From Mytilus californianus (lineage: Eukaryota > Mollusca > Bivalvia > Mytilida > Mytilidae), in the NCBI RefSeq assembly GCF_021869535.1, contig NW_026262668.1, forward strand, positions 12,508,348 through 12,572,347: a DNA stretch of 64,000 nt. Reading direction: 5' to 3'. Shown here in pieces: positions 56,301 to 59,480 of this stretch (position 1 is the stretch's first letter; each line of letters opens with the position of its first letter). The position numbers and the translations under genes are program-made. The notes under the pieces are model-generated. The model saw only the letters and a program-made list of their open reading frames with translations. It was not told the origin of the DNA and did no database searches.

Positions 56301-58737
56301 AATCGATCAATCCAAAACACAAATAGAGGAAAAATCCTCATTGAATGACTGCCCTTCCCCATTGAAACAGATCCAAAAGTTTGGTTAATCATTGGATTTC
56401 TTTTTCATAGTTTCACTTATCTCAAAGGTTTGTTGACGTTAGTTTAATGACAAAAAAATGACGAAGAAGCGTACAAACGATCGAGACAGCAAAATGTTGT
56501 TGGAACGAATAAATATTGTTGAGACAATTCGATATAAAACATTCGCATTCACCCGAGGCAAACAATATACACTTTAACACACGTTTGTAATTACGAAATT
56601 AATAAAATTCATTTTCAATTACTGGCATTAGGTCGATACCACTGCTGATGGACTGTTAGTCCTTGAAGTTATCATCAATTGAGTGGTAAGTTGTTCGCCA
56701 CTGTCATTATTCTGAATAAACTTTTCTTAAATTCTCCGCTGATAAATAAATCAAATATCAAGAAACTAATAACTCCCTTAGGCAAAGATGACTTAAATGG
56801 ATTTGTCTATTTTTTGTAGGTTTCATTTGGACGTGTTTAGATCTTATACATCCTTGGCTTTCAAATGTTTGGATTGGGATTTTCGGGATGAAGGTAAATC
56901 CAGAAAAGCGTTACGGACCCATGCGTTTAAAACAGAATTATATCCATGTACTAACACTGGTCAGAGACAACTTATGATGGACTGTTAGTACCGGAGTGTA
57001 TTATCAACTTAGTAGTCCGTGATTCGTTACTGACATGATTTTTAACACACTTTTTGATAAATTTAAGAATTATTAAGAAACTTCTGGTTCAAAATCTCTC
57101 ATGCAAAGTTGACTTATACATGTTAGATAGATTTGTTTATTTTTGTAGGTCACTGTTGGTCATATAGCTCTTAAGGATGTATTCTTCTGACGTTTCAGTC
57201 TCGTTGAAATCTCGTTCTGGAATTATTTCCAAAACATGTGATACAAGTGGAAAATATCAATGAATTTAAAAAATATTATAATCAAACTTAACTCTGTGAA
57301 TAAATTGTGTCTTTACAATAAGTAGTTTTTGAGAAATAGAATTTTCAAATTTTATTACCAATCAAGTCAGTCTCATTAGCCAAAATGCTGAGAAAATGGG
57401 TGAGGGGTACAAGAAATGATTTTACCAGAAACATGTACATCCCATATCAGTTTTTTTTTCAAATTTCTTAGATATGTATTTTTTCAATCATTAATAACAA
57501 AGAAGTTGAAATAATATGCTTTTTGTTTTAAAAAAAAGAGAAAAATCCCAAATTAACAAAATTGACAGCATGGTAAATTTAACACGAAAAAGCAACAAAA
57601 TTTTATAAACCTTTTTTATATTAACACCTACCTATAAGTTTTTTAAGTTAAATTTATTTAGATTTGTACACTTCATCTTTATTGAAAGTATGAAAAAAAG
57701 GTTAATTGTGAAACTGTGATTTTTTTCATGATAATAGCCCAAAAATGGGTAAAAATTAATGAAAAATGGGAAAATCATCAGAATTGAGTACTTTCAAATG
57801 GCCGTAGCAAAAAAAGAAGTGCACCACCATATGATTTTTCTTCACCAATTTTTTTTTTACAGTCATATTAACCAAAAAATCAGGTTAAGAAAAAAAGTTT
57901 AATTCTAGAAATTTTTGGCTCCTTAGAGGTGTACATCCTTAACGTGTCAAGGTCTCACCCTTGGCTTTCCAATGTTTGGATTTGATGATGGTAAATCTAG
58001 AAAAACGCTTCGGACGCACGAAATTAATAAAGATATATTTTCAATAACCTTTATGTTTCAATACTGGGTGAGTTGAGCACAATCAGATAAAACAAATGAA
58101 TTGTTAGATTGATTATCGTCCATTGGAAAATGTTACATCTTTATTTATATCTCTATTTTTTTTAAAGGTTTTAACAAAACAAAAAACCACCAGATTTATA
58201 AATCAATTGAACAGGACAGACGATATTATAATCATTTTCATGCCACGTACCGTAGGCAATGCACATAATACAGACCTAAATGAAGATTAACCTAGATATT
58301 TAGAAGAACCTTATGCACTTAGCTCTGTGTCAGAAGATGTTGTCTAACAAGCTATTTAAAAAGCCAATTGTTTGTAGAGATTGACTTACTGTTTTTACAG
58401 TTTGTTCCGTAAGAATTTATTTCCTGATTACTGACATATTTAAAAACGGCAACTATATAGAAAAGAATATTCTTCTCTAGAAATTTTCATTGTTCAGCTG
58501 TTATGTGTAGGAATTAAAACTCATTATATAATAAAACTATTTTATAAAGCGTAATTTTAAAAACAAAATGATAGAACATGATTTTTTTACTGAAAAGATC
58601 CACTATACGAAAAACATAAATAATTTTACTTACTTTACCACTGCTAGAATGATGATAACACGTGTGACTAAAACAAGCTAAAGTGCTTTGAAAAGAATCC
58701 CATAAAAATGGCGTCGATAATCCCAAAATTGCATTCA
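5121..58737 (-). CDS. Multi-module Cys-rich secreted protein, three-finger (Ly6/uPAR)-like, 18 exons, 5' incomplete
   Basis: Spliced minus-strand gene. Exons in order: 58737-58634, 55293-55198, 52967-52892, 41883-41819, 39739-39680, 36803-36716, 34642-34605, 24490-24440, 23334-23226, 21158-21108, 20140-20090, 13562-13522, 12641-12582, 12130-12049, 8628-8602, 7573-7277, 6136-5977, 5304-5121 (1640 nt, 545 residues plus stop). Every acceptor is a pyrimidine-rich stretch ending in AG, every donor starts GT (mostly gtaag or gtgag), and phases match at all 17 junctions. Product order: module 1 (exons 1-3), module 2 (4-6), module 3 (7-9), two Thr-rich linkers (10, 11), module 4 (12-14), micro-exon (15), Thr/Pro stalk (16), 12-Cys C-terminal domain (17, 18). 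The C-terminal CHFCCTQDKCN is the classic Ly6/uPAR ending. No transmembrane or GPI-type tail follows it, so secretion is inferred. No start codon was identified. An alternative is several tandem genes, but only one stop with a poly(A) signal is seen and no internal module has its own start. Confidence 0.8.
5660..5945 (+). repeat. Decayed aggagatgtggtat-family fragment in the last intron
   Basis: It matches the interior of the element at 426-1050 (tgttgtgctgttacactact, acatgtttaacaccgccac, ttcagtggtt). It lacks the TIR ends. Confidence 0.6.
5977..6136 (-). CDS. Exon 17 (C-terminal three-finger-like domain, first half)
   Basis: 160 nt, phase 1 to 2, acceptor catcaatttag, donor gtgtgt. It encodes RTCHICGDTSLPVPC, then QTCKTGENYCMTDI, then DDQGNVDVFKR. 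The spacing C-x2-C, PC, TC, YC resembles the first half of Ly6/uPAR domains. TCKTGENYCMTDI is mirrored by TCHGTEYCHI in module 2. Confidence 0.85.
6137..7276. other. Intron with repeat fragments
   Basis: 6940-7170 holds a fragment of the dispersed repeat containing gagaccggttgcgtcgacag, seen also at 22290-22510, 35240-35430 and 35975-36010. The rest is unassigned. Confidence 0.4.
7277..7573 (-). CDS. Exon 16 (Thr/Pro-rich mucin-like stalk)
   Basis: 297 nt, phase 1-1, acceptor cttccaacatgtag, donor gtaatt. It encodes about 98 residues, mostly Thr with Pro at regular spacing (TTTPTTTP and variants). This is a likely O-glycosylated stalk separating the N-terminal modules from the C-terminal domain. 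The DNA is a minisatellite of six-base steps (on the plus strand gttgtggtagga), so length variation is expected. The long plus-strand frames here are shadows of the same repeat. Confidence 0.75.
7574..8601. other. Intron, unassigned
   Basis: The 8040-8200 part looks like a dispersed repeat. A 121-codon minus-strand frame at 8072-8437 resembles no family I know. Confidence 0.35.
8602..8628 (-). CDS. Exon 15 (27-nt micro-exon)
   Basis: 27 nt, phase 1-1, acceptor tctttatttcag, donor gtaaat. It encodes AEFSVHNP between module 4 and the Thr stalk. It is frame-neutral, so it can be skipped. It is supported only by its splice sites and phase, since it is too short for any composition signal. Confidence 0.6.
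8629..10474. other. Intron with repeat fragment
   Basis: 9470-9545 matches the ataaaaccaggttcaa family (ctataaaaccaggtttaacc, ccaagtcaggaatatg). Short frames here are remnants of that repeat. The rest is AT-rich and unassigned. Confidence 0.45.
10475..11458 (+). CDS. Intact gag-like ORF of a retroelement
   Basis: 327 codons from the ATG at 10475. An in-frame TTG at 10463 precedes it, but I prefer the ATG. Residues 1-100 are Arg-rich and then Pro/Ala-rich and disordered. The core has a conserved-looking block (YDQQFRLRMANNPTRSWSSI). Near residues 280-306 there is a Cys/His cluster (CYRHNC, THSCLKCGMAHPFAGC) of the zinc-binding type found in gag-like proteins of DIRS/Ngaro-type and related invertebrate elements. 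GC content and codon use differ from the surrounding AT-rich intron. No RT, recombinase or terminal repeat was found beside it. It lies in an intron of the host gene, in the opposite orientation. Function is inferred from motif style only. Confidence 0.6.
   Translation: MPRIGRRRNGNGRALVPVVEAQPPERRRGRRNRGVAAPGVQEFGAVVGEVQAPVPLHIQAPMPVEGQPAMQGPVTPAFNKQAPFAQVEIPAPVPMAYQNSEINNDPMLILNQSECDVYVFQNLKEKIWNREFIDLSLLLYQTFISQIDRLQNVISYYNTAGSLVITSNKNSKVKSIQNIESWTDAFINYMKIFILRFQNLASELTTYMSIIRGTQVCFEKIYRYDQQFRLRMANNPTRSWSSIDGILWYTVIANGEPECNTIQQASLRNRPYYDFNFMGACYRHNCFYTHSCLKCGMAHPFAGCPQQVNSNQTYARVQNAAEAHIKN
11459..12048. other. 3' flank of the gag-like ORF, nothing recognised
   Basis: No polymerase domains follow in any frame. 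The only structure seen is a short hairpin around accagctttggatcgaccagct (about 11730-11757). Confidence 0.4.
12049..12130 (-). CDS. Exon 14 (module 4, CxC exon)
   Basis: 82 nt, phase 0 to 1, acceptor aattttctcag, donor gtgagt. It encodes AIKPCQSYKDVEDNGCICHN and then TSCSINI. CHNTSC contains an N-glycosylation sequon (NTS). Confidence 0.8.
12582..12641 (-). CDS. Exon 13 (module 4, YCxI exon)
   Basis: 60 nt, 20 codons, phase 0-0, acceptor cttcctttttag, donor gtaagt. It encodes MYCHIVKYDGVATSRCLVIN. Confidence 0.8.
12727..12934. repeat. Large palindrome in an intron
   Basis: Arms of about 100 bp meet at gcgtagcg near 12820. The central arm sequence atgtggtgcacact is perfect, with drift further out (gactgtaatattttt on both sides). 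This is typical of a fold-back MITE. Confidence 0.65.
12935..13521. other. Intron, nothing recognised
   Basis: AT-rich, no structure seen. Confidence 0.35.
13522..13562 (-). CDS. Exon 12 (module 4, C4C exon)
   Basis: 41 nt, phase 1 to 0, acceptor tttgcgttttcag, donor gtaagt. It encodes PGYLCNKELCRSD. Confidence 0.75.
13795..13935 (-). repeat. Outer inverted repeat, left arm (ggccagctgaaggacgcc family)
   Basis: Inverted and nearly identical to 17930-18060 (acagccgaaggccac, gagaaactcccgcacccgga). A third, decayed copy lies at 52084-52205. I recognise it as a common mussel repeat. Confidence 0.75.
14292..14628 (-). pseudogene. Reverse transcriptase fragment (Penelope-like type)
   Basis: In two minus-strand frames the DNA reads NSTYTPLTL and, shifted, LYWIPLLHKCPYKQRYI with TKPLSKLL. 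This motif sits in the fingers region of a bivalve RT family that I place with Penelope-like elements. Frameshifts and stops show that it is dead. The 14041-14240 stretch next to it is a dispersed repeat also seen at 21830-22080. Confidence 0.55.
14882..15039. repeat. Inner inverted repeat, left arm
   Basis: About 158 bp, over 90 % identical by eye to the inverse of 17669-17826 (gtctgtaacgcccacaactc, gtggggtcaccaaagg). Confidence 0.75.
15040..17668. other. Interior between the inner inverted repeats
   Basis: 2.6 kb without a recognisable transposase. A 92-codon minus-strand frame (15507-15785) with HLCQFTC and VCDTPEC is unassigned. The motif gtgtgcacgtgaat occurs near 15596 and 16073, suggesting internal duplication. 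A run around 16920-17110 with repeated caggac/caggat is a dispersed mussel-type repeat. Confidence 0.4.
17669..17826. repeat. Inner inverted repeat, right arm
   Basis: Inverse of 14882-15039. Together the arms bracket about 2.6 kb and could be the long TIRs of a DNA element. Confidence 0.75.
17930..18060 (+). repeat. Outer inverted repeat, right arm
   Basis: Inverse of 13795-13935. Confidence 0.75.
18330..18480 (+). repeat. ataaaaccaggttcaa-family fragment
   Basis: Contains ggctagccataaaaccaggt and taccaagtcaggaatatgg. Fuller copies are at 53195-53425, 61318-61560 and 63555-63792. Confidence 0.65.
18767..18977 (-). pseudogene. Retroelement ORF fragment (N-terminal region, Penelope-like type)
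   Basis: A minus-strand frame reads HEPKSINWKHNFKILMDSVE and then WIKAVKSLIQI. I associate this block with the region upstream of the RT domain in the same bivalve element family as 14292-14628 and 33402-33990. No flanking domains remain. Confidence 0.45.
19336..20346. repeat. Tandem duplication, unit 1 (carries exon 11)
   Basis: About 1.01 kb. Repeated in the next unit with roughly 90 % identity by eye (gaatgacg, catgttgacttcctca, agaatcgtgagtagtgttg). Confidence 0.8.
20090..20140 (-). CDS. Exon 11 (duplicate Thr-rich linker)
   Basis: 51 nt, phase 1-1, with the same splice sites as exon 10. It encodes IPTVTTHTPTTAVPDL. It differs from exon 10 at only two bases, one of them synonymous (GTA/GTT), while the surrounding duplicated intron DNA is more diverged. 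Both copies can be included, or either skipped, without changing frame. Confidence 0.68.
20347..21366. repeat. Tandem duplication, unit 2 (carries exon 10)
   Basis: About 1.02 kb. Ends at ggctttctcagcttaaa, as does unit 1. Confidence 0.8.
21108..21158 (-). CDS. Exon 10 (Thr-rich linker)
   Basis: 51 nt, phase 1-1, acceptor tttctttggacag, donor gtatgt. It encodes MPTVTTHTPTTAVPDL, an unstructured, probably O-glycosylated linker. It lies in the second unit of a tandem duplication; the copy in the first unit is exon 11. Confidence 0.72.
21367..23225. other. Intron with dispersed repeats
   Basis: 21830-22080 repeats the block gtagttatgacaattggaat seen at 14041-14240. 22290-22510 is the accggg/ggataagc repeat seen near 7130 and 35240. 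No coding evidence. Confidence 0.45.
23226..23334 (-). CDS. Exon 9 (module 3, CxC exon, longer)
   Basis: 109 nt, phase 0 to 1, acceptor atatattacag, donor gtaaga. It encodes CDDECIDRC and later LPCHCESQVCADKI. It has six Cys instead of four, so module 3 has ten Cys while modules 1, 2 and 4 have eight. Confidence 0.78.
23335..24439. other. Intron, nothing recognised
   Basis: AT-rich, with a run of about 15 A at 24025-24039. Confidence 0.35.
24440..24490 (-). CDS. Exon 8 (module 3, YCxI-type exon)
   Basis: 51 nt, 17 codons, phase 0-0, acceptor ttcattgcag, donor gtaagc. It encodes GCEIYRHNGQFAARCYS, where Gly-Cys replaces the Tyr-Cys seen in the other modules. Confidence 0.75.
24957..26045. 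repeat. Near-identical 1.09 kb duplication, copy 1
   Basis: Repeated at 26279-27371 with only a few differences (a 3-bp indel near 25608, another indel or two, and scattered substitutions). It contains an aggagatgtggtat-family element (25388-25790, reverse orientation) and the left end of the cccagcaaac element (from about 25855). Confidence 0.85.
26046..26278. repeat. Filler copied from the 21.2-21.5 kb region
   Basis: About 233 bp nearly identical to 21220-21452 (aatgggctcagcttcaaggt, cctttttttggcgattcaag), placed exactly between the two 1.09 kb copies. Confidence 0.8.
26279..27371. repeat. Near-identical 1.09 kb duplication, copy 2
   Basis: Offset 1322 bp at the left and 1326 bp at the right relative to copy 1. 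Beyond it, the cccagcaaac element continues at this copy only, so this end is likely the original. Confidence 0.85.
27691..28207. other. Interior of the large TIR element, unassigned
   Basis: AT-rich, nothing recognised. Confidence 0.35.
28208..28350. mobile_element. Small decayed MITE (gtggcggat ends)
   Basis: Left end aggtgcggatcaaggt and right end cctaaatccgccactg form an imperfect inverted repeat around a GC-richer core of about 140 bp. Confidence 0.45.
28447..28810. mobile_element. Nested MITEs with acaccttatcgctatt ends
   Basis: tacaccttatcgctattt (28449) and tacaccttattgctattt (28550) face aatagcgataaggtgta (28718) and gctataaggtgta (28798). tgacgtcataata is repeated inside. Probably one element inserted in or duplicated within another. 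Confidence 0.55.
28808..29075 (-). repeat. Decayed aggagatgtggtat-family fragment
   Basis: Matches the family interior (ataggtcactgtacggctt, aacaaaacaactaaccgcct). Ends are missing. Confidence 0.55.
29767..31515 (-). mobile_element. 5'-truncated LINE with poly(A) tail and 9-bp TSD
   Basis: The insertion is bounded by ttcgataag on both sides (29758-29766 and 31516-31524). On the minus strand it starts mid-ORF and ends in about 22 A (29767-29788), the signature of target-primed reverse transcription. Confidence 0.85.
30376..31515 (-). pseudogene. LINE ORF2 C-terminal part (zf-RVT region)
   Basis: One minus-strand frame is open for 380 codons except for a single stop (ILPCK-stop, 30775-30777) and continues in frame with QQWNIEDTSMCVLCN, EDYEHFFLKC and FWNKV. 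This is the Cys/His region after the RT domain in many LINEs. The RT catalytic core is lost by 5' truncation. With just one nonsense change, the copy is fairly young. Confidence 0.8.
31525..32690. other. Interior of the large TIR element, unassigned
   Basis: A plus-strand frame ending at 31833 (KHGTARKRYKTLQDNLSDFE) follows tttttctttcag and is followed by aataaa near 31865. This could be a last transposase exon, but the evidence is weak. Confidence 0.35.
33402..33990 (-). pseudogene. Reverse transcriptase remnant (Penelope-like type)
   Basis: Minus-strand frames give, in order, GTNCAPLKTDLFLYCYE, IYRYLDDIF (catalytic Y-x-D-D block), NCPFLDL, YDKRDNFSFPIVNFPLF and SYGVYISQLVRYARVC. These are palm-to-thumb blocks of an RT family common in bivalves. 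A stop after CYES and several frameshifts make it a pseudogene. Confidence 0.7.
33991..34604. other. Intron, nothing recognised
   Basis: T-rich. The 125-codon plus-strand frame at 33887-34264 is a shadow of the RT remnant plus low complexity. Confidence 0.4.
34605..34642 (-). CDS. Exon 7 (module 3, C4C exon)
   Basis: 38 nt, phase 1 to 0, acceptor tttgtgttcacag, donor gtgagt. It encodes LHCLGVTCKPTQ. Together with the G from exon 6, its first two bases give Ala. The next intron (about 10 kb) contains the LINE, the large TIR element and the 1.09 kb duplication. Confidence 0.72.
35240..36250. repeat. Dispersed repeat fragments
   Basis: 35240-35430 is the ccggctacatcgaaaggataa repeat. 35440-35530 matches the block after it at 22 kb. 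35975-36250 carries a second, shorter copy (gagaccggctgcgtcaatag) and more of the same family. The short frames here are not independent genes. Confidence 0.5.
36716..36803 (-). CDS. Exon 6 (module 2, CxC exon)
   Basis: 88 nt, phase 0 to 1, acceptor gtttatttcag, donor gtaagt. It encodes NEVC and then SHGCYCHTADCVQNT. The C-x-C-x4-C-x2-N ending resembles the CC-x2-D-x-CN ending of Ly6 domains with one Cys shifted. Confidence 0.8.
36804..38511. other. Intron, nothing recognised
   Basis: AT-rich without clear structure. Confidence 0.35.
38512..38934. mobile_element. Second TA-flanked minisatellite MITE
   Basis: About 423 bp. Left end agtccttaaatgttgttaac, right end gggaagtttacgccattcaa. The ends match each other and those of 4157-4574 imperfectly, and the interior is the same gtgtatggtgtaat-type repeat, more decayed. 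Confidence 0.6.
38935..39679. other. Intron, nothing recognised
   Basis: No structure seen. Confidence 0.35.
39680..39739 (-). CDS. Exon 5 (module 2, YCxI exon)
   Basis: 60 nt, 20 codons, phase 0-0, acceptor ttttttttatttag, donor gtatgc. It encodes EYCHIRENDDEIVSSCSNHV, the closest match in this window to the module 4 exon MYCHIVKYDG. A different frame across the same DNA reads as a false signal peptide (MRLFLLAVIMW) and should be ignored. Confidence 0.78.
39740..41190. other. Intron, nothing recognised
   Basis: AT-rich, no structure seen. Confidence 0.35.
41200..41760 (+). repeat. Two decayed aggagatgtggtat-family copies in tandem
   Basis: The family's right half (ttgaaggccttacggtgacc, ctcattggcaatca) occurs twice, ending near 41440 and near 41755. 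Confidence 0.6.
41819..41883 (-). CDS. Exon 4 (module 2, C4C exon)
   Basis: 65 nt, phase 1 to 0, acceptor catttcatgcag, donor gtaagt. It encodes EQQQKLYRMTYACLGKTCHG, ending in the C-x4-C pair. It lies only about 30 bp from the apparent left end of the large retroelement at 41913. Confidence 0.75.
42152..42352 (+). pseudogene. Short basic ORF at the element's 5' side
   Basis: About 66 codons: a possible helical part (KMLNKELEASDLIRLCHIGI) and then a Lys/Arg/Ser-rich tail with KKKRKAG-like character. The stated start is not ATG, and an upstream frame may exist. Function unknown. Confidence 0.35.
42623..42974 (+). repeat. Short tandem repeat inside the retroelement
   Basis: Three units at about 42623, 42778 and 42899 share tccacagtggg/ttat, tgtggtagtttgacatc and tcatttcagtgaaatggtc, with a fourth trace near 43105. 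The period is 120-155 bp. Confidence 0.7.
43610..44549 (+). pseudogene. Tyrosine recombinase of the retroelement
   Basis: N-terminal core-binding part: SVDSLIGQLRAILRDHGRG, then LGYPAAFSIMKKYL. The catalytic part, in a second frame, has ITGHRAGDLGS (first Arg) and CPVTVLREY. HSTR at 44306-44317 supplies the H-x-x-R pair, then after a frameshift come GCALTLTCLG, HVGWKLDKMLKHYT and a Tyr. All elements of the R-HxxR-Y site are visible but spread over three frames, so it is inactive. Confidence 0.7.
44560..45494 (+). pseudogene. gag-like segment with zinc knuckle, interrupted by a MITE
   Basis: After removal of the 317-bp insertion the frame reads REIN followed by VETLQLKLMHLDEVV, then RELYSMLLQKF. 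Further on come basic stretches and GCFKCGAISHFKIDF, a CCHC knuckle whose last Cys is lost. It lies between the recombinase and the RT. Confidence 0.6.
44688..45004. mobile_element. TTAA-flanked MITE inside the gag-like segment
   Basis: 317 bp, TIR ggatgttcg / cgaacatcc, duplicated TTAA at 44684-44687 and 45005-45008. TTAA targets are typical of piggyBac-type transposases. Removing the element and one TTAA restores continuous reading, which confirms the boundaries. Confidence 0.8.
45644..46380 (+). pseudogene. Reverse transcriptase of the retroelement
   Basis: Blocks in order: VGEVKPPHIVSPITIEPLKP, LDDKSGYDNV, then in another frame LPFGWKNSAY and LLYIDDRLIK. DDKSGY and YIDDR are the DIRS/Ngaro forms of the catalytic Asp motifs. 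Stops at 45875 and frameshifts near 46173 disable it. Confidence 0.78.
46445..47080 (+). pseudogene. RT thumb and RNase H of the retroelement
   Basis: FLGMIIDTV and LQKFVGICISL mark the thumb. Then SDESDYKWGA, PIMIKEVLA and VDNQAVVYAWNNQ give the D-E-D residues of an RNase H. Interrupted by stops (46838, 46972). Confidence 0.7.
47740..48187 (+). pseudogene. SGNH-hydrolase-like segment of the retroelement
   Basis: FIGDSIIQFL (GDS block) at about 47758-47787 and FYSGTNDV (GTND block at 47906-47917), in different frames. SGNH hydrolase domains are known in some Ngaro elements. The last 94 codons to 48187 are open. Confidence 0.5.
48956..49019 (+). repeat. 64-bp direct repeat, copy 1
   Basis: tttggagatgcttttcaatc... 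repeats at 49955-50018 with about one mismatch, 999 bp away. It lies near the 3' end of the retroelement. Confidence 0.7.
49153..49260 (+). repeat. 49-bp duplication with a palindromic junction
   Basis: caagtggactatagaaatat... occurs at 49153-49201 and 49212-49260. The 10-bp spacer caaagacaat is the inverse of attgtctttg inside the unit. Confidence 0.75.
49505..49600. repeat. A-rich (acaa)n microsatellite
   Basis: Runs of aaac/acaaac and a poly(A) of about 20 at 49579-49598. The long minus-strand Phe-rich frames here are artefacts. Confidence 0.7.
49955..50018 (+). repeat. 64-bp direct repeat, copy 2
   Basis: See 48956-49019. Confidence 0.7.
50469..51574. mobile_element. Inverted pair of ~450-bp MITE-like repeats
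   Basis: The left unit (50469-50917) and right unit (about 51140-51574) are inverted copies, around 85-90 % alike by eye (gtgccacttttactatgaag, gaggcgtggtttc, gatcatatctgggaaccagt). Each unit is bounded by ggttgcac-type ends on both sides. TA flanks the outer ends (50467-50468, 51575-51576). The spacer is about 220 bp. Either one fold-back transposon or two insertions. Confidence 0.65.
51577..52083. other. Intron, nothing recognised
   Basis: No structure seen. Confidence 0.35.
52084..52205 (+). repeat. Decayed ggccagctgaaggacgcc-family copy
   Basis: Matches 17930-18060 (ggccagctgaag, cattagaggccttggtctg, tttgacacattcctcgtttc). Confidence 0.65.
52250..52690 (+). repeat. Dispersed repeat, two related halves
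   Basis: gatttgtctttttaatcgatttactattt at about 52318 recurs as gatttgtctacttaatcgat at about 52613. cacccggtctctctacctttgg resembles the block near 6930. A minus/plus pair of 70-80 codon frames here is repeat-derived. Confidence 0.45.
52892..52967 (-). CDS. Exon 3 (module 1, CxC exon)
   Basis: 76 nt, phase 0 to 1, acceptor ttttacttgcag, donor gtaagt. It encodes NICPQHGESKCRCFDQFCIN. The C-x-C-x4-C ending matches GCYCHTADC and GCICHNTSC in modules 2 and 4. The last T joins AT of exon 4 to give Tyr. The roughly 11 kb intron that follows holds the tyrosine-recombinase retroelement. Confidence 0.78.
53195..53425 (+). repeat. ataaaaccaggttcaa-family copy
   Basis: Contains gtcaatataatggaatttta, taaaaccaggtttaatccac, ttgattttgcc and ttttcctcggagttc. 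Matches 61318-61560 and, inverted, 63555-63792. Confidence 0.75.
53426..54887. other. Intron, nothing recognised
   Basis: AT-rich. A 62-codon plus-strand frame at 54000-54188 resembles no family. Confidence 0.35.
54888..54972 (+). repeat. SINE body fragment
   Basis: tggcaggtg, ttaatgattgactagtattg and ggcggttctctc match the SINE at 2160-2230. Confidence 0.55.
55198..55293 (-). CDS. Exon 2 (module 1, YCxI exon)
   Basis: 96 nt, 32 codons, phase 0-0, acceptor tatattttcag, donor gtaagc. It encodes LYCEIETENG and then GNCGES, matching the YC-x-I exons of modules 2 to 4, but carries about ten extra residues at its N-terminal side. Confidence 0.75.
55294..55984. other. Intron, nothing recognised
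   Basis: No structure seen. Confidence 0.35.
55985..56152. repeat. Near-perfect 168-bp palindrome
   Basis: 62 bp at each outer arm are identical in inverted order (agagataactgtattg..., gcggacgtccatcggtag). A slightly diverged inner arm cgtttacctg follows, around a 17-bp GC-rich loop near 56070. The arms are GC-richer than their surroundings. Confidence 0.85.
56262..56315 (+). repeat. SINE tail fragment
   Basis: taacattaaccaccaaaaaa followed by (atca)n, like the tail of the SINE at 2070-2340. Confidence 0.5.
57175..57938. mobile_element. TTAA-flanked element inside the tandem array
   Basis: 764 bp, ends ggatgtat... / ...gtacatcc, TTAA at 57171-57174 and 57939-57942. The neighbouring unit (56807-56900) reads continuously across the equivalent point and serves as the empty site. 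The ends share ggatgt and the TTAA target with the element at 44688. Confidence 0.7.
58634..58737 (-). CDS. Exon 1 of those seen (module 1, first part)
   Basis: 104 nt, acceptor tcttttatag, donor gtaagt, phase 1 to 0. It encodes a hydrophobic stretch (NAILGLSTPFLW) and then CFSHTC, the C-x4-C pair that opens each module. The hydrophobic part may be the end of a signal peptide begun in an upstream exon. A second possible acceptor (actttag, just before the first Cys codon) would keep the same phase and remove the hydrophobic part. There is no ATG at the upstream edge. Confidence 0.65.
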
Positions 58738-59480
58738 CTATAAAAGATGACAAAAACAGTAAATCGTTTGATTATGTAGATGATAGAAATAGAAAGCACT
58801 ACAGAGCATTACATGAATAAGTACCTACAATAAAACCCAATTGTTGAACATTTGAAAGTCATTCCATCTAAAATTTACATTCGAAGATACGAAAATGAGG
58901 ATGGAAAGTTTTTTACGGTTTCAAAAAGTCACTTTAGGCGTAAGTAGATCGCTTATATAACTTTTTTCAAAAATGCATAGGTCCTTCTCGAATTATATGG
59001 GAGATAATTAGCGAAACTCTCTGGCAAAATGTTACGATCACGTTTGATCAGCTCTTCAACGTTTGTATTAAGTTTTGGATTGTCAAATATTTTGGCCTTT
59101 GGCATTCCTGAAAAGATATTTATTAACGAAATGCACATCTGGTGCAGTCAATTTGGTATTGTTTATGTAATACTACCACTGGGTCGATACATCTGCTGGT
59201 AGACTGTTAATCCCCCGAGGGTATTGCCAGTCCAGTAGCCAAAATTTAGGTACTGATACGAAAAAACTGATATTGTATTGATTGAAATTTGCTATTATAA
59301 AATTAAGGAAATCAATTTCAGTTAAGGAATATATTTCCCTCATGCAAAGCTCTGATTCCTTGTCCAGATTTGACTTTACTTTAGACCCATACTGGTTTGA
59401 TCAGCTCTTCAACGTTTGTATTTGGTTTTGAATTTTTCAAATATTTTGAACTCGAGCATCACTGAAAAGATATTAGTTGT

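Larger units (their letters stand above)
56633..59480 (+). repeat. 330-350 bp tandem repeat array, interrupted
   Basis: Unit start ctgatggactgttagt at 56645 and 56974 (period 329). It recurs as ctgctggtagactgttaat at about 59192, and gatcagctcttcaacgtttg at 59046 and 59399 (period 353). The units share catgcaaag..., ttggctttc(a/c)aatgtttgg and cggac(c/g)cac(g). Exon 1 and its flanks (58.1-58.9 kb) lie inside this span but are not part of the repeat. Confidence 0.65.

Noticed and set aside
58514-58753. Start codon for the host gene at 58753
   Set aside because: The codon there is TTG, not ATG, and a strong acceptor (tcttttatag) lies just inside.
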